DNA from: Bacillota bacterium
GTDB lineage: Bacteria; Bacillota; Clostridia; Peptostreptococcales; Anaerovoracaceae
Reading direction: 5' to 3'
NCBI GenBank assembly: GCA_016293805.1
Contig: JAEDDI010000008.1
Location: forward strand, 1 to 49,246
Length of the DNA stretch: 49,246 nt
Under the pieces are notes generated by a model. That model saw only the letters and a program-made list of their open reading frames with translations. It was not told where the DNA came from and did not search any database. Within the stretch, counting starts at the first letter, position 1; each line of letters begins with the position of its first letter. The position numbers and the translations under genes are program-made. Below are positions 49,245 through 49,246 of the stretch, piece after piece.

Positions 49245-49246
49245 CG

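Noticed and set aside
1..49246. Mobile elements, CRISPR arrays, tRNA or rRNA genes
   Set aside because: No transposase or integrase motifs, no regularly spaced repeats and no cloverleaf or rRNA sequences were seen.

Overview
This window looks like chromosomal core and accessory DNA from an anaerobic Clostridia-class Firmicute. The reasons are the SCIFF peptide with its radical SAM maturase, a tryptophan T-box leader, the walJ-rlmH pair, FeoA/FeoB with a small Cys-rich FeoB partner, a selenium-dependent molybdenum hydroxylase operon, and strong AGGAGG-type ribosome binding sites throughout. Species cannot be named from the sequence. No tRNA, rRNA, CRISPR array, phage or insertion sequence was seen. 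Most genes lie on the minus strand.

Layout. 1-4.8 kb: the start of a gene running off the left edge, a methyltransferase behind a 50-codon gene and a terminator, a metallophosphoesterase, a metallo-beta-lactamase-fold hydrolase and a CCA-adding enzyme. 4.9-8.9 kb: a secreted heptad-repeat protein coupled to an MMPL/RND exporter. 9-13.5 kb: an SPFH protein with three zinc ribbons, an aconitase-family hydratase and a second metallo-beta-lactamase-fold protein. 13.6-16.8 kb (plus strand): an inositol-phosphatase-like protein, a DUF975 membrane protein, then the ribosomally made peptide ScfA and its maturase ScfB, separated by a terminator. 16.8-23.7 kb: a DMT exporter, a FAD-dependent dehydrogenase, a sodium:alanine symporter, a cytidylate-kinase-like protein, TrpB2 under a Trp T-box, and MscL with a zinc-ribbon tail.

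23.8-29.4 kb: an ArsR-like and a CsoR-like regulator, then feoA-feoB-small partner under a promoter with repeated GTTAGC-N4-GCTAAC operators, then walJ-rlmH-HD protein and RNase HI. 29.5-32.1 kb: XpaC, TelA and a Cys-motif XRE regulator in one operon. 32.1-37.1 kb: a broken CDF transporter, a YtcJ-like amidohydrolase, a small membrane protein, and a Na/Pi cotransporter behind Pho-box-like repeats.

37.2-46.5 kb is one ten-gene minus-strand operon. In order of transcription it holds DUF3343, cysteine desulfurase, YedF, SelD, YqeB, a YqeC-XdhC fusion, a MocA-like nucleotidyltransferase, and the FAD, 2Fe-2S and molybdenum subunits of a hydroxylase. The first half mobilises and activates selenium, the middle matures the cofactor, and the end encodes the enzyme. 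46.6-49.2 kb: a short zinc-dependent phospholipase C-like protein, then tsf and rpsB with a structured leader, and a set of TGGAATTT repeats at the right edge.
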